A stretch of 64,000 bases of DNA from Hydrangea macrophylla. Lineage: Eukaryota; Streptophyta; Magnoliopsida; Cornales; Hydrangeaceae. Below are positions 1 to 11,115 of this stretch, piece after piece (position 1 is the stretch's first letter; each line of letters begins with the position of its first letter). The translations under genes and the position numbers were made by a program. The stretch covers positions 104,593,080 through 104,657,079 of the forward strand of contig CM066983.1 in assembly GCA_033977485.1 (NCBI GenBank), read 5' to 3'. Under the pieces are notes generated by a model. That model was not told where the DNA came from. It saw only the letters and a list, made by a program, of their open reading frames with translations, and did no database searches.

Positions 1-30
1 GTGGCCTCAACATATTTTTTAGAGTAGTGC

Positions 31-180
31 TACATACACACACTTTTTGACACACTTTTTGACACACAGCTTTAAATGCATGTACTTTGTGCTGTGTAAG
101 TGGTGCACAGAAAAGTGTGAAAAATTCAAACAGCACAAAGTACAAGTGTTTAAAGTATAATGTGTCAAAAAGTGTGTGTA
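31..180. repeat. MITE-like foldback element, CA-rich family
   Basis: The left end (TACACACACTTTTTGACAC type) and the right end (GTGTCAAAAAGTGTGTGTA type) are inverted copies. Internal arms around ACTTTGTGCTGT and ACAGCACAAAGT also pair. The element has no coding capacity. Two relatives with the same TTTAAATGCATGTAC/TTTGTGCTGT core occur at 27982-28140 and 28278-28446, so this is a dispersed family. The superfamily is not clear because no convincing TSD is visible. Confidence 0.6.
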
Positions 181-554
181 CCAAACATTTCCCTATTTTT
201 TTAACTAGTACTAATGTTAAGGGTTTGTTTGCCCGTCTGTGAATTTGAATGATATCATCTACAATTTATAAGGCATTTCAATATATAAATCAATCATCTT
301 GAATTATGTCATTTGGTATAATCGTAGTTATGCTAGAAACAAAAATGCATAAAACACGACAATGATATTATCTTAAGTGTTCGATTTCTACCTAGAGGAA
401 ACCGAACTGACCAATAAATGGTCAGTTCCTTTTTCTTTTCTTTTCTTTTTTTGTTGAAAACTATAAATAACACTTGAGGGTATAACTGTCCGTTTGTCAT
501 TTCCGTTCTCTTTGTTAGTTAACCAGGTCCCTGTGAAAGATGAAGGGGATTAGA

Positions 555-985
555 AGTACAGGGGGTCAATTCAAATCTGAGCTGAAGTTTAGGGGGTGAA
601 AATGTAATTTACCCTATTTCTTCTTCTTTTAAACAAAAAAAACAAACAAAATAAAACAAAACTAACCGCTGTATACACCAAACCCACCAAAACACCGAAA
701 TTTTGGTCAGTTCAGTCATTGTTAGTGTTTAACCGGGGGGGGGGGGGGGGGGGGGGGGGAATATAATTAATAAAAAAAACATTGGAAACACTTGATAGTT
801 TTGATGTTTATGCAAAACAAAGTACAGGGGTCAGTTCAAATCTGACCTGATGTTTAGTGGGTGAAAATATAATTTATCCTCTTTTGTTTTTTCTTTTAAA
901 GCCAAAACTAGTGACCGGTGTATACACAAAACTGACCAACATACCAAGAAATTTGATAGGTTCGGTCTTTGTTAGTGTCTAACCC
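555..985. repeat. Diverged direct duplication, two units of about 170 bp
   Basis: The segment 555-735 (from GTACAGGGGGTCAATTCAAA to GTTAGTGTTTAACC) recurs at about 822-985 with substitutions. Each copy ends in a homopolymer run: poly-G in the first, poly-A in the second. No coding signal is seen. Confidence 0.65.
735..759 (+). repeat. Poly-G tract, 25 bases
   Basis: Twenty-five consecutive G residues close the first unit of the direct duplication at 555-985. At the equivalent place the second unit has a poly-A run. Confidence 0.9.
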
Positions 986-1511
986 AAAAAAAAAAAAAAA
1001 AACCAGTCTTTTGTAGGGTCGGTCCTGAGTATTTACAGGTTTGGGGCGAACTATTAAAAGATAGGCTCCTATACATTTACATAGAATTTTTTTTAAACAA
1101 AAGATCATTTTTGATAACTGTTTAAGATAAAATTAGATTTTATTTTACAAATAAGTGTTGCATCCAGATAACTTTAGGATTACCTATATACCAAGGAGGG
1201 GGCGATACATGACCCCAAGGATCAAGCACAATGTAGTTCTCCTAAACTATCCACCCAATCAAAGGCCTACAAATCATATCCGAACACTCCCCTTCCCAAA
1301 AAAGGCCAATGAACAAAAAAAATATAAAAATCACATTAGAATAGAAAAAAATTAGGACATCTATATAATTGAATTGATCAAAAGTTATACCTTAACATAT
1401 GTTCTAAGGGCACATATTAATAAAATCCTACATAAAAATATGCTAGAGACTTGGGAGTTTGGAGATACTATTGTATCAAATACAATCTTTATTCTTTATA
1501 CTATTATAATA

Positions 1512-1775
1512 TGGGTGATGCTATTGCCACTCTATTATTGAACTAAGGCACTCCATGGTACCACTCTTAGAGCATGTAGTACCATGTATGCAATATTGCA
1601 TACATGGTACCAATGCACTCTATTATTGAACCAAGGCACTCCATGGTACCACTCCATGAATTTTTGCATACATGGTACCACATGCTCTAAGAGTGGTACA
1701 GGTACCATGTATGCAAAAATTCATGGAGTGGTACCATAGAGTGCCTTGGTTCAATGATGGAGGAAATAACAATTC
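1512..1775. repeat. Nested foldback MITE
   Basis: The ends (GATGCTATTGCCACTCTATT and a diverged complement near AATGATGGAGGAAATAAC) flank two internal inverted repeats built from GCATACATGGTACC, CCATGGTACCACTC and the complement of ATGGAGTGGTACC. The outer arms pair over roughly 50 bp on each side, with a second hairpin nested inside. A weaker relative with the same start (GGGTGATGTTATTGGCA) lies at 30600-30765. Noncoding. Confidence 0.65.
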
Positions 1776-1777
1776 CC

Positions 1778-1809
<32 letters not shown>

Positions 1810-1815
1810 CGAAAA

Positions 1816-1950
1816 TTCTTCAGAGAGGGCGCCATCTCTTTAGTATAGAGAGGACATCTGTTTTGATCGTTGGATCCTATTTAAAAACTGGATCTGACGG
1901 TCAAAATAGAAATCCTCTCTTTAATAAAGGGAGAGAGCCTTCTTTAGAAC
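1816..1950. repeat. MITE, GAGAGGGCGCCATCTCTTT family
   Basis: Inverted ends: AGAGAGGGCGCCATCTCTTTA on the left, and TCTTTAATAAAGGGAGAGAG with AGCCTTCTTTAG on the right. The centre (GATCGTTGGATC...GGATCTGACGGTCAAAA) is also self-complementary. A second copy with the same ends and centre lies at 31722-31880. Confidence 0.6.
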
Positions 1951-2130
1951 TTGACTGTATATATATATATATATATATATTATATACCTTGATTAGTAGT
2001 CAGTATTTGATCTGCTGTCTACGTTGCCACGTGAGAGCCAAGAAAGAGACGAAGAACATGAGCATTAGCCACATGAGGGCCCTTCAGCTCCAATGGTCAA
2101 ATTCTCAAAGCTTTACTTTATTTATATTAT

Positions 2131-2304
2131 GGGTAATACTTGGGACACAACCTTCATACAACTTTCATACAACCTCCCCAAAAGATGTGTCTATCTCTTT
2201 CTTGTGTCACTGTGGGGTCCAGTGACATCACAGGAGAGAGATAGACACATCTTTTGGGGAGGTTGTATGAAAGTTGTATGAAGGTTGTGTCCCAAATATT
2301 ACTC
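2131..2304. repeat. MITE with about 70-bp terminal inverted repeats
   Basis: Almost the whole element is one inverted repeat: GGGTAATACTTGGGACACAA with CCTTCATACAACTTTC on the left is mirrored by GAAAGTTGTATGAAGG and TTGTGTCCCAAATATTACTC on the right, around a short CTGTGGGGTCCAGTGACATC loop. Related elements with a TTGGGnCACAA end and an AGAGAGATAGACACAT core are at 3764-3930, 34359-34510 and 54884-55041. Confidence 0.8.
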
Positions 2305-2325
2305 TTATATTATTATATTATCAAC

Positions 2326-2431
2326 AATGTTACACCAACTCTTTCAACCGCACCCTAAATCATATTCTTGTTTTAAATTTAAACAAGAATGTAATTTAGA
2401 GTGTGGTTGAAAGAGTATGTGTAACATTATT
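2326..2431. repeat. Short foldback MITE
   Basis: About 50 bp (AATGTTACACCAACTCTTTC, then AACCGCACCCTAAAT) pairs with its complement on the right (ATTTAGAGTGTGGTT, then GAAAGAGTATGTGTAACATT) around an AT-rich centre. It lies directly beside the preceding MITE. Confidence 0.75.
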
Positions 2432-2684
2432 CTTATATTATATATATATATATATATATACTATGTGGCTGATTGTTGACACTTGACAGTTTGGAAGTTT
2501 ATGTAAAAAGATGATTGTTCGTTATCTATTGACTATTGGGTAACAGTTAGCACAGTGATCACCGCTAATTGTGTGTATGAGTCACAATGTTGGTTTTTTT
2601 TTTTTTTTAATCCCCTCCAAATTCAGGGTTTAAGAATCTAAATAGTTGGGATTTAGAGATTTTGGCATGATCCATGCGGTTATA

Positions 2685-2969
2685 TTTTTTATTTTATTTT
2701 ATTTTATTTTTTTAACATTTATTTAGATTCGGACTGGATATCCAATCCCAGCGTACATACACACACACACACACTCAACCCAATCCAACCCTAAGCCCCT
2801 TAATGACCCCACAATAAAGCCCAACAAGGCCACACATTTCGACTTAAGCACACAACGGGGGGGGGGGGGGGGGGTGGGGGGGAAGTAAATAAATTCCTAA
2901 TAAGATTCGAACCCTCCGCTTTCCCCTTTGAGGAAGAGGGATTGATGCCACTAGACCACAAGGGTCTTG
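2685..2969 (-). mobile_element. tRNA-derived SINE with 9-bp target-site duplication
   Basis: Read on the minus strand the element starts CCAAGACCCTTG and has a Pol III A box (TGGTCTAGTGGC, 2947-2958). A B box (GGTTCGAATC, 2904-2913) follows about 35 bp later. The body ends in an A-rich tail, seen on the plus strand as ATTTTTTATTTTATTTTATT. The direct repeat GCGGTTATA flanks both ends (2676-2684 and 2970-2978). A G/C homopolymer run and a CA microsatellite have grown inside the body. It is noncoding and depends on a LINE partner. Box spacing, tail and TSD together make a SINE the best call. Confidence 0.8.
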
Positions 2970-3763
2970 GCGGTTATAGATCTTTTCATTGCTCAACAAG
3001 AAGAGTAATGCAATAATTTCCGAATTTTGTATCCCACATGCTCCTAAATACATGTGGCAGTGGGATCTCCATCAATAGTGAGAAGCATAGCATTACTCCA
3101 ACAGAAAAACTAGTTTTTTTTTTTCTAAACTACCATGAAACATTGCAACTTGAACTTTTTAAAGGGAATTTTTTTTTTTTTGATCTAACCATAAAAACCA
3201 GTGTACAGAATTTTGAGGGTGTTTGATAATAACTTTTGGATTTCATAAGTTATTATGGAACTTCAAAAACTAAACCGATATTATTTGGTAAATCAAGTTT
3301 TACGATTCAATTGCTAAAAGCAGAGAGCAAAAGCTACTTTGTCCAGCTATGGTGAAAAACTAATATTTATTTATTTATTTATTATTATTATATATTTTTT
3401 GGACGATTGAATTGCACAAATAAAAGACGTACCAAACAAGCCCGTAAAAACAAGGAATGAATTGACAACGTTCATGGCTGTGACTTTGGAACTTTCCTCA
3501 ATATTACTACTGGGAGTCTGGGATTGCACTGGACCTTAAGAAGAAATAGATATGTTTAGACAGCCATGTGACCATGTCTATCACTGAACTCTATAGGCTG
3601 AGCCGCATTGGGCCTTCAGAAGTCCATTAAAAGGAAGGGAGTACATACGATAAATTTTTGGATACCTTGGGCCTTGGGGGTAAAAACGTAATATCCTCAG
3701 AGTACCACTACGATTTGAGTATTTTATATACGGGTTCTATATGATTCTTATAATAATGAAAGA

Positions 3764-3930
3764 GTATTTTTTGGGACACAACTTTCACATAACTTTCACA
3801 CAATTTTCTTAAAAGATGTATCTATCTCTCTTTTGTGATCCCACTAGATCACAAAAGAGAGATAGACACATCTTTTAATAAAGCTGTGTAAAAGTTATAT
3901 AAAAGTTATCCAAAAAATTACCCATAATAT
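3764..3930. repeat. MITE, relative of the one at 2131-2304
   Basis: The left arm TTGGGACACAACTTTCACAT with CTCTCTTTTGTGATC mirrors the right arm GATCACAAAAGAGAGATAGA and AAAGTTATCCAAAAAATTAC. The arms are more diverged than in the 2131 copy. Confidence 0.7.
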
Positions 3931-4362
3931 AAAAATCACAGTTGCCGTCACATGAAATAATTTCTCTATTTTTTCTAACCGCTTAATTTGGAAATTCACA
4001 CACCCCTACATTCAGTTAAATAAATAGTCTTCCCTTTTCTCTAACTCTTAGGCTAGTCCGAGTTACAGAGTACAGTTATGTTTTGGGATCTAGCACACAA
4101 ATGAGTAATGACATAATATCAAACTGTATCATTAATATGCATTTCTAAAAAAATTATTATAAAAAGAGGGAGGGCACAATATAAGAATTTTGTGTAAATA
4201 CTGTGCAAATTGTGAGAGGCACAGTTTACACATCATATTTCTAACAGCACTGAAGACTTCTCCATGTGCCCACTATTACATGTGTTTAAAACTAAACTAA
4301 GGAATCATAATATTATTTGATCGGAAGAGAACAAATCCTAATTATACGCCTTAATTCACATT

Positions 4363-5651
4363 TGTTAACTGTTTTTATCCTGTTTTCGTGTAGTTTTACT
4401 TTATTTTTCATTTTCTGTCAGGTTTTAGAAGAAAACAAGGAGACCTGATTAAATAAGGTGAAAAAGCAGGAAGAAAGAAGCAAGGAAAATCACATCGCGC
4501 GCGTGACCCGCTCGCGCGAAAACCAAGAAATTGCGCGAGCGACCTGCCCAATTACGCACTCGCGTGGCCCGCTCGCGCGATCCGTACAAAAATCAAAGTT
4601 GCGTAATCTGCTGTACTGAAGAATCCTGTGCAAACGAAACTGCTTAATAACGTCCGGATTGGAAATAACAGCTGTTTTAGCAAGTTTCGGGATAGGAAAG
4701 CTTCCAAAAACCCTTGTAAACTCTTTATATATTGAGTTATTATAAGTTTTTAGTTTTTACACATCCTTTCATAAAGAGCTTGGGAAGGCAAGAGAGAGTA
4801 GAAGAGCAAGTTTGAAGGTCTCTAATGGCTTCTATCAAATCAATCTTCATGCTTTCATCCATCATGTGCAACTAAACTTCTAATCTAGGCTTTCAATGAA
4901 ACCCTAGCAATGTAAATGGGGATTCTATGCTTTTCTATTTTATGGTTTATGTATTGGATAGTGATTGTATGTTGGTGGATTATTTATAATCAGTTTTTAA
5001 TGTTAATAATCAATAGTATTTTGGATCTATTCTTGTCTTAGATTTTTCCTTATGCTTATTGAACTCAATAGTCCGTGATTTCTGTGATTGATAGGAGTAT
5101 TTACGTACAATGGTGCTTATACGATTGTGATGTTTACATCTTTTATAATTCATGCTTAGGAAAGATGAGTTATGCTACACCCTAGTTATAGGTAGATAAT
5201 TCATGTGAACCATAGATGGATTATGCTTAGATTGAACTAACAATATCTTCTTGACGATACTATTGGGTTTGTAGCTACGATAGATCATAACTATCCAAGC
5301 ATAGAACTTAGAATAGGAAGTATAGACCCCCGATGCATAGTTAGTGGTGAATTTGTAATCCTAGATCTCATCTATTCATATTTAAATCAATTTTCAATTT
5401 AGCATATAAGTTTACTTAGATTTAATTCTAGATTTTACTTTCATAATTCCATAGTTTAATTCATAGTTTAAATTAGTAGTAACAAGCAAATTCTAAACCA
5501 ATCAAACTTCCGATATTCTTATAATTAAATAGATTAGATTTTAGTAATTAAAGGATAAAAATTCATCAATCTCTGTGAGTTCGACCTTTTACTTTCCCTA
5601 CTGCAAATCTTTAGAAAAGTAAAGTACACTTTTCATATCTTGATTTTGACA
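4363..5651 (+). mobile_element. Probable solo or partial LTR, Tat/Athila-like
   Basis: The stretch has the feel of a long gypsy LTR. It has a CG-rich tract (4492-4600), a TATA-like CTTTATATATTG near 4722, a leader, the phrase GAAACCCTAGCAATG common in Tat/Athila LTRs, and a CTGTGAGTTCGACC segment near the end. It opens TGTTAACTG and closes near TTTTGACA. The 5-bp flanks do not match, so the ends are uncertain and no internal coding region is present. Confidence 0.45.
4492..4600. repeat. CG-palindrome tract
   Basis: A dense run of CGCGCG, GCTCGCGCGA and GCGCGAGCG words stands in otherwise AT-rich DNA. It is related to the tracts in LTR C (37398-37545), LTR B1 (44642-44905) and LTR B2 (56808-57053). 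The shared word is CCGCTCGCGCGA. Confidence 0.75.
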
Positions 5652-5705
5652 AGATCATTATTCATGATTTATTATCTTTCATCTCCCACTTCCAATAATA
5701 GAAGT

Positions 5706-6458
5706 TGTTAACGCTAAAGCTAGACATACTATTTGTCAACGCTCAGTCAAACTCTCCAACTCTAAGCGCAAGTGATAGTAAAATATTTTGATTGTTATGT
5801 AGTCCAGAATAGAAATATAAATCTGAATTTGAATAAATGAACAAGTCAGAAATTAATTCACTTACAGTATTTCGAAGAAACAAAATTTCAATCTCGGAAT
5901 CGGTTGGATCAAGTCTAGTGTTTGACACTATTTCTTTAAGACAGATTCGTCCCCGTACAGGTGCTCACGGTTACAACGGACGTCTATCTCCCAGGATAAA
6001 GTGATCGCGTAGACACAGAGACAACACTATCAATCTGTGAATCTGGCAAACCAAACAATGCTTAACAACACTCTCTATGACTGTATGATATGTATGTATA
6101 TGCAGCAAAGTACAAGAAGGAATTTATTCTTCTTAATGCATGAGGGACTCACAGATTTATATAGCCAAAATGGTGGTTGTACATGGACAACCATGTACAT
6201 TTGGACAAAGTGACTATTTGGAAGTCATGTATGAACAAACATGAAGAAACATAAGAGGTGTAATGTTTGGAATGAATAGGTACAAATTGTACATATTGGT
6301 CCGCTTGTAAAAGACATATTGGTCTGACTAAGGCTGCGTTTAGCAGCGCACTAATTAGTTCAAATTTACACCAATCTTATACCCTTCAACCAATATTCAA
6401 GTGGGCACTCTAAAGGACAATTTCTCATTCATTTGAAAAAAATTATTCTTTTCTAACA
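5706..6458 (-). mobile_element. 3' LTR of a Ty1/copia element (copia-1)
   Basis: On the minus strand the polypurine tract CATGTGGGGGAT is followed directly by TGTTAGAAAAG, the start of an LTR. The far end on the plus strand reads TGTTAACG, giving TGTTA...TAACA termini and about 753 bp. The coding remains of the same element follow at 7049-8416 in the same orientation. The 5' LTR is not found, because the element is truncated beyond 21.8 kb. The inner end is secure; the outer end is inferred from the terminal inverted bases. Confidence 0.7.
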
Positions 6459-7048
6459 ATCCCCCACATGAATGAAATTGGCTGGATAAACAATGCAAGT
6501 GAAAATGCAGACACCAGATAGAGTAATTAATGGAGAGTTACCGCATCAGGATAGGTAGCTTTTGGCCTTGAAACTTCCCTAGTGAAAATCTATTGGATTT
6601 ACTCGGCTAAACAGTGAACTTGATGTCTTGAACTGTTCAGGCTTTTATGTAAACCTAGACAATAGAAGTCACACAGTTTCCCTCCAGACACCGTTGGTTC
6701 TTATTATTGTGTTCATTTTGGCCTTGAATAATTCCTGGTATTCGTGAGTGCTGTTAGAGAATTTAAGCCTGGTCAATTCTTACAGAAGCGGCCCCTTTTC
6801 ACTCATATAGGTGATTTCCTATTAAGAGTATCCTGCTATACTCCACTTGGATTTCCAAGGTATAGGAATCATTAAAAACAAAGCTTATCCTAAAACTTTC
6901 TTTAGGCATCACTATCGTTTGATCATAGGAGTGGGTAGAGAAATATTTCTCCAGTGATACGGTTAAGTCACGCACAATTCGGTTGTCCCATTGAACCTAG
7001 ATCTTGGGATCTCCAATCAACTAGGTTGGGTTGCCATTATGGTGACTT

Positions 7049-8416
7049 TTAAGATATAGGCTTTAATCCCATTTCCCTCGATGAACAGTTTACTTGATCT
7101 CTCGTTAAACCTTTTGTTAATGGATCCGCTATATTATTTTTTGACTTTATATAGTCAATGGAAATAATTCTGTTAGAGATCAACTGCTTTACGGTATTAT
7201 GTCTTCGACGTATATGTCGAGATTTACCGTTATAAATACTACTCTGTGCCCTGTATATTGCTGATTGACTATCACAATGTATGCATATAGCTGGCACATG
7301 CTTTGGCCATATCAGAATGTCCTCTAAAAAAGACGAAGCCATTCTGCTTCCTCTCCAGCCTTATCTACGACAATAAACTCATATTCCATTGTGGATCGAG
7401 CAATACATGTTTGTTTGGAGGATTTCCAAGATACATCAGCACCTCCGAGTGTGAAGACATATCCACTTGTGGATTTTGAATCGTTCGAATTAGATATCCA
7501 ATTTGCATCAGTATACCCCTCAAGTACTGCAGGATATCTAGTGTAGTGCAATCCAAAGTTCTGGGTGTATCTCAGATATTTGAGAACCCTTATTATTGCT
7601 TTCCAATGATCTTCACCCGGATTACTCGTATATCTACTCAGTTTGCTAACTGAGTATGCTATGTCTGGTCTAGTTCATTTCATAACATACATTAGACTGC
7701 CTATGATACGCGAGTATTCTAATTGTGATATACCTTGACTAGTGTTTTTAGTAAGATGAAGGATTACGTCTACAGGTGCTCTTGCCAGATTATCGTTATC
7801 TTTGTCAAATTTCTCGAGTATTTTGCCAATGTAATGAGATTGAGACAATATAAGTCCATCAGATGTCTTAGTACTCTTGATTCCTAAAATGACATCTACA
7901 ATACCTAAATCTTTTATGTCGAACTTACTAGTCAACATTCTCTTTGTAGCCTTAATAACTTCATTATTGCTACCTATGATAAGCATATCATCCATGTAAA
8001 GGCAAACAATGACATATTCGATAGGAGTGCTTTTAACATAGACACACTTGTCACACTCGTTAATTTTAAACCCATTTGACACCATAGCACTGTCAAATTT
8101 CTCATGCCATTGCTTCGATGCTTGCTTTAATCCATAAAGGGATTTGACAAGTTTACACACTTTCCTCTCTTGTCCTTGAACAATAAACCCCTTAGGCTGC
8201 TCCATATATATTTCCTCATTCAAATCACCATTTAAGAATGCTGTCTTGACATCCATTTGATGTATCTCAAGATTGTGTAATGCTGCAATTGCAATCAACA
8301 TTATAATGGATGTTATTCTTGTAACTGGTGAGTAGGTGTCGAAATAGTCCACTCCTTCCATTTGCTTGTACCCTTTGGCGACAAGCCTAGCTTTATACTT
8401 GTCAATTGATCCATCA
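7049..8416 (-). pseudogene. Ty1/copia pol remnant: reverse transcriptase and RNase H
   Basis: The minus strand encodes the copia reverse transcriptase from YKARLVAKGYKQ through the FDTYSPVTR region, DVKTAFLNGDL, YGLKQA and an intact YMDD catalytic box. RNase H follows (GYTDANW, STSGYVF, HCDSQSAI) with the terminal DPLTKGL. The frame is broken by a TGA at 7675-7677, where the family normally has a Cys codon, and by a frameshift near 7330-7340 before SFLEDI. At the high-coordinate end the coding sequence stops within the codons for SDG, where LTR A was inserted. The N-terminal part of the same domain resumes at 21580. The element is inactive. Confidence 0.9.
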
Positions 8417-8999
8417 TGTAACACCCTGTAATTTTTATTTTCATTAATAAATAAATATTTCTTTTTAATTCTATTTATAAATTTTTGTTTGGGGGTCAAA
8501 CCGTAATTTTTATAAATATAGAAAATACTTTCTATGATTTTGAAACAATATCTATATTTTTGTATAAACCGGAATTTATTTTCTACGTTAATATGGTTTT
8601 CTGTATTTTTATTTCAACCATAAAATACCAGTTTTTGTTTTAATCTGCGTCTATACCGCGACTTGGGTGTGGGAGCACATGAGCTCAACCACACTGTGCG
8701 ATTCCCGTAGCTTTCTTGGAGCCCAAAATTTCCCAGTGTATATATATATATATATATGTATCTCTCAATCTCACAGTCTCTCATCTCTCAACCCTCTGTA
8801 ACTCTCAATCCCTCTCAACTTTCTCTCCCTCCCTCAAGAACAACACACACACACACACACATATTCAGATTATATATATAGATACACATACAAATACACA
8901 CATATATATATATATATAATTCAAGAACGGAGGAGAATTCGAACAACGGAATCGACAGTGGAATTTATCGGTCTCAAATTTTCAGTCTAATCACCCTCT

Positions 9000-9018
9000 G
9001 TGAGTATTATAAACTCAC
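9000..9018 (+). promoter_or_regulatory. Splice-donor-like hairpin in LTR A
   Basis: GTGAGT (9000-9005) pairs perfectly with ACTCAC (9013-9018) around a 7-nt AT loop. The same device is at 11100-11115, 19496-19511, 44195-44213 and, reversed, 57504-57522. GTGAGT is the plant 5' splice-site consensus; a role in splicing is inferred. Confidence 0.65.
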
Positions 9019-9418
9019 TCTCAAAGTTTATATATGTATATTTCAGTGTATATAGATGTGTATATACATATATATGAATAATCACCATTGAAATTTGAAA
9101 ATTGGAGTATTACAAAAGTTAACCAAAATCAATTCCGTGAATTGGGAATGAAAGATCTTAGTCCCAATAAGGTGCGGTTCGAATACTATGGCTTAATTCA
9201 TCCGTATCGCGACGTATCGTTGATTTAAAGTTTTGTCACCTCTCGGTTTTACGTGAAATCCGAGAGCTACGATTGAAATTAGTTTAAACCGATCACGTAT
9301 TCATAATCCTTGCGAAAAAACGAAGAAATTCATATATTATATGTCTTGGTTGAAGCAGAATTAAGAAATGGGTCAAAAACAGGTTTCAAACTCGTAACAG
9401 GGGAGAAACTGCTGATGC

Positions 9419-9492
9419 CAATCGATTGGTATGATTACCAATCGATTGGCACTTTTACCAATCGATTGGCACTTTTACCAATCGATTGGCAT
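9419..9492. repeat. Four CCAATCGATTGG palindromes in LTR A
   Basis: Four perfect 12-bp palindromes, CCAATCGATTGG, are spaced by about 8-10 bp of T-rich sequence. The 10-bp core CAATCGATTG is the motif that fills both chromovirus LTRs. Confidence 0.9.
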
Positions 9493-9948
9493 TTTTCAGC
9501 ACTGACGACTTTTACTAAAACGGTCATAACTTTCTCTAGAAAACTCGAAAACGCGCATCGTTCGAAGCGTTGGAAACTAGACTCAAAGACCTTTCATTTG
9601 ATATGTAATTCATCCATAAAAATTATAACTCATTTTTAAGGGCATTGTTTCAAAGTGAACCTGCTTGTGTACTAGTAGCTGTAAAAGCGTATTAATGTAG
9701 TTTTTGATGAATTTACTTCTTGTTTCATATATGACTTGATAGTTTAGATCGTGAGTGCTAACTCAATGATTCTAAGTACATTGTACCTTGTTAATAAAGA
9801 AGGATAAAAAAGACTTGATTTCTCGTACGTTTGTTTTGGTGTTACAATTTCATGAACATTGACATGCATGATAGGGTCGAGGTGGAGTCGACATGCATGG
9901 TGTGTGAGAAAGCGTGGAAAAAGAGTAGAGAGTGGCGGTCTGGTGGTC

Positions 9949-10318
9949 GACCTCAATATCGAGCGGATATTATTCCTGGTATTGGAGGCGGTAGTGTGGT
10001 GTACGACTTAGATATCGATCAGATATTATTCCTGGTATCTAAGGCGCGTGTTTTTGGATATTGAGCGGATATTATTCCTGATATCCGAAGCGATGGTATG
10101 TGTGTGATCGACCCAGATATCGAGCGGATCTTATTCCTGTTATCTGAGGCGATAGCGTATTGTGTGACCCCAATATTGAGCGGATATTATTCCTGGTATT
10201 GGAGGCGATGGTGTAGTGTGTGACTTGAATATCGAGCGGATATTCTTCCTAGTATTCAAGGCAACGATGTGTTGTGCGACCTAGGTACTAAGCGGATATT
10301 ATTCCTGGTATCTAAGGT
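9949..10318 (+). repeat. Seven-unit covarying hairpin array in LTR A
   Basis: Seven units of about 40 bp, one every 42-57 bp, share the central sequence GAGCGGATATTATTCCTG. The flanking arms differ between units but stay complementary. Examples are TTAGATA/TATCTAA at 10004-10044, GGATAT/ATATCC at 10053-10091, CAGATA/TATCTG at 10109-10150, CCAATA/TATTGG at 10166-10207 and TTGAATA/TATTCAA at 10221-10263. Units one and seven pair with a bulge. Spacers contain GTGTGTGAC-like words. No ORF accounts for the pattern. Confidence 0.85.
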
Positions 10319-10512
10319 AATGGTTTTGGTGGAGTCGGGTTGTTGAGAGAAAAGAGTCAGAAAGATGAGATGTTACATTGTTCATACACGGTCGCATATT
10401 TATTGCTCATTATTATCCCCCGTGTAATACCCTGTATTTTGGTATTTTAATAAGACCTGGTATTTCATTTCTATACTCGTATAAACTTTCCCTTCTTTTT
10501 GGTGAAATTTTG

Positions 10513-10755
10513 ATACCAATCGATTGACATATTCCCAATCGATTGACACTTTTCTGATACCAATCGATTGATAAGTATCCCAATCGATTTACATTCAACC
10601 GACTAAAAGTGATGACGTGTCATTATCCCAATCGATTGCCATTTTATTCCAATCGATTGCCATTCATCTCAATCGATTGACATTGTTTCCAATCGATTGA
10701 CTACAAATATCTGTTACCAATCGATTGACTGGTGTCTCAATCGATTGACATAACC
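10513..10755. repeat. CAATCGATTG palindrome cluster 1 (5' LTR)
   Basis: Nine perfect copies and one degenerate copy of the 10-bp palindrome lie upstream of the TATA box, mostly as YCAATCGATTGACAT or YCAATCGATTGCCAT at 15-30 bp spacing. The 3' LTR equivalent (18890-19150) has one extra 21-bp unit. Some copies carry a C-to-T-type decay (CAATCGATTT). Confidence 0.9.
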
Positions 10756-10809
10756 TGAGAAATGTTTTCTTCTTTCCTTCAGCTTTAAACGCGTGGCACT
10801 CCCTTATGC

Positions 10810-10820
10810 CTATATATATG
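10810..10820 (+). promoter_or_regulatory. TATA box of the 5' LTR promoter
   Basis: CTATATATATG lies between the palindrome cluster and a GA/CA-rich leader, where a U3 promoter is expected. The identical site in the 3' LTR is at 19206-19216. The transcription start is predicted about 30 bp downstream but cannot be seen. Confidence 0.6.
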
Positions 10821-11099
10821 TTCCATATTTATGGCCTTGGTTCATTTTTGCAGCTTGAGAGAGAGAGATATATACCTCTTGTGAGATATATACATATACA
10901 CATATATATATCTCTATATCTACATATATATACACACCCTCACACACACTCACTGCCGTGGCAGCTGGGAGGAACGAGAAGAAGCAGAAAGAAGAAGAAA
11001 GAAGAAGGAGGAGACAGAGAGAGGGCTGGACAGAGAAGAGGAGAAAGAGAGAGAGAGTTTGAAGGTTTCAAGCTTTAAACACACCCAAACGCACCCTAG

Positions 11100-11115
11100 G
11101 TGAGTTCTAACTCAC
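11100..11115 (+). promoter_or_regulatory. Splice-donor-like hairpin GTGAGT-TCTA-ACTCAC
   Basis: AG|GTGAGT is a perfect donor consensus and pairs fully with ACTCAC after a 4-nt loop. The 3' LTR copy is at 19496-19511. The same hairpin occurs in LTRs A and B. Acceptor-like sites downstream (TTTACTTCAG near 12204 and CCTTTGCAG just before the ATG at 12852) would allow a spliced leader; this is inferred. Confidence 0.65.

Noticed and set aside
2904..2958. tRNA gene
   Set aside because: A and B boxes are present but there is no cloverleaf, and the element has a tail and TSD. It is a SINE.
4363..5651. Confident solo LTR with TSD
   Set aside because: Flanking 5-mers ACATT and AGATC do not match, so it is listed as a probable LTR with uncertain ends.
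10806..11078. Open frame of 90 codons in the LTR leader (repeated at 19202-19474)
   Set aside because: Low-complexity TA/CA and GA repeats, present identically in both LTRs, with no protein-like composition.
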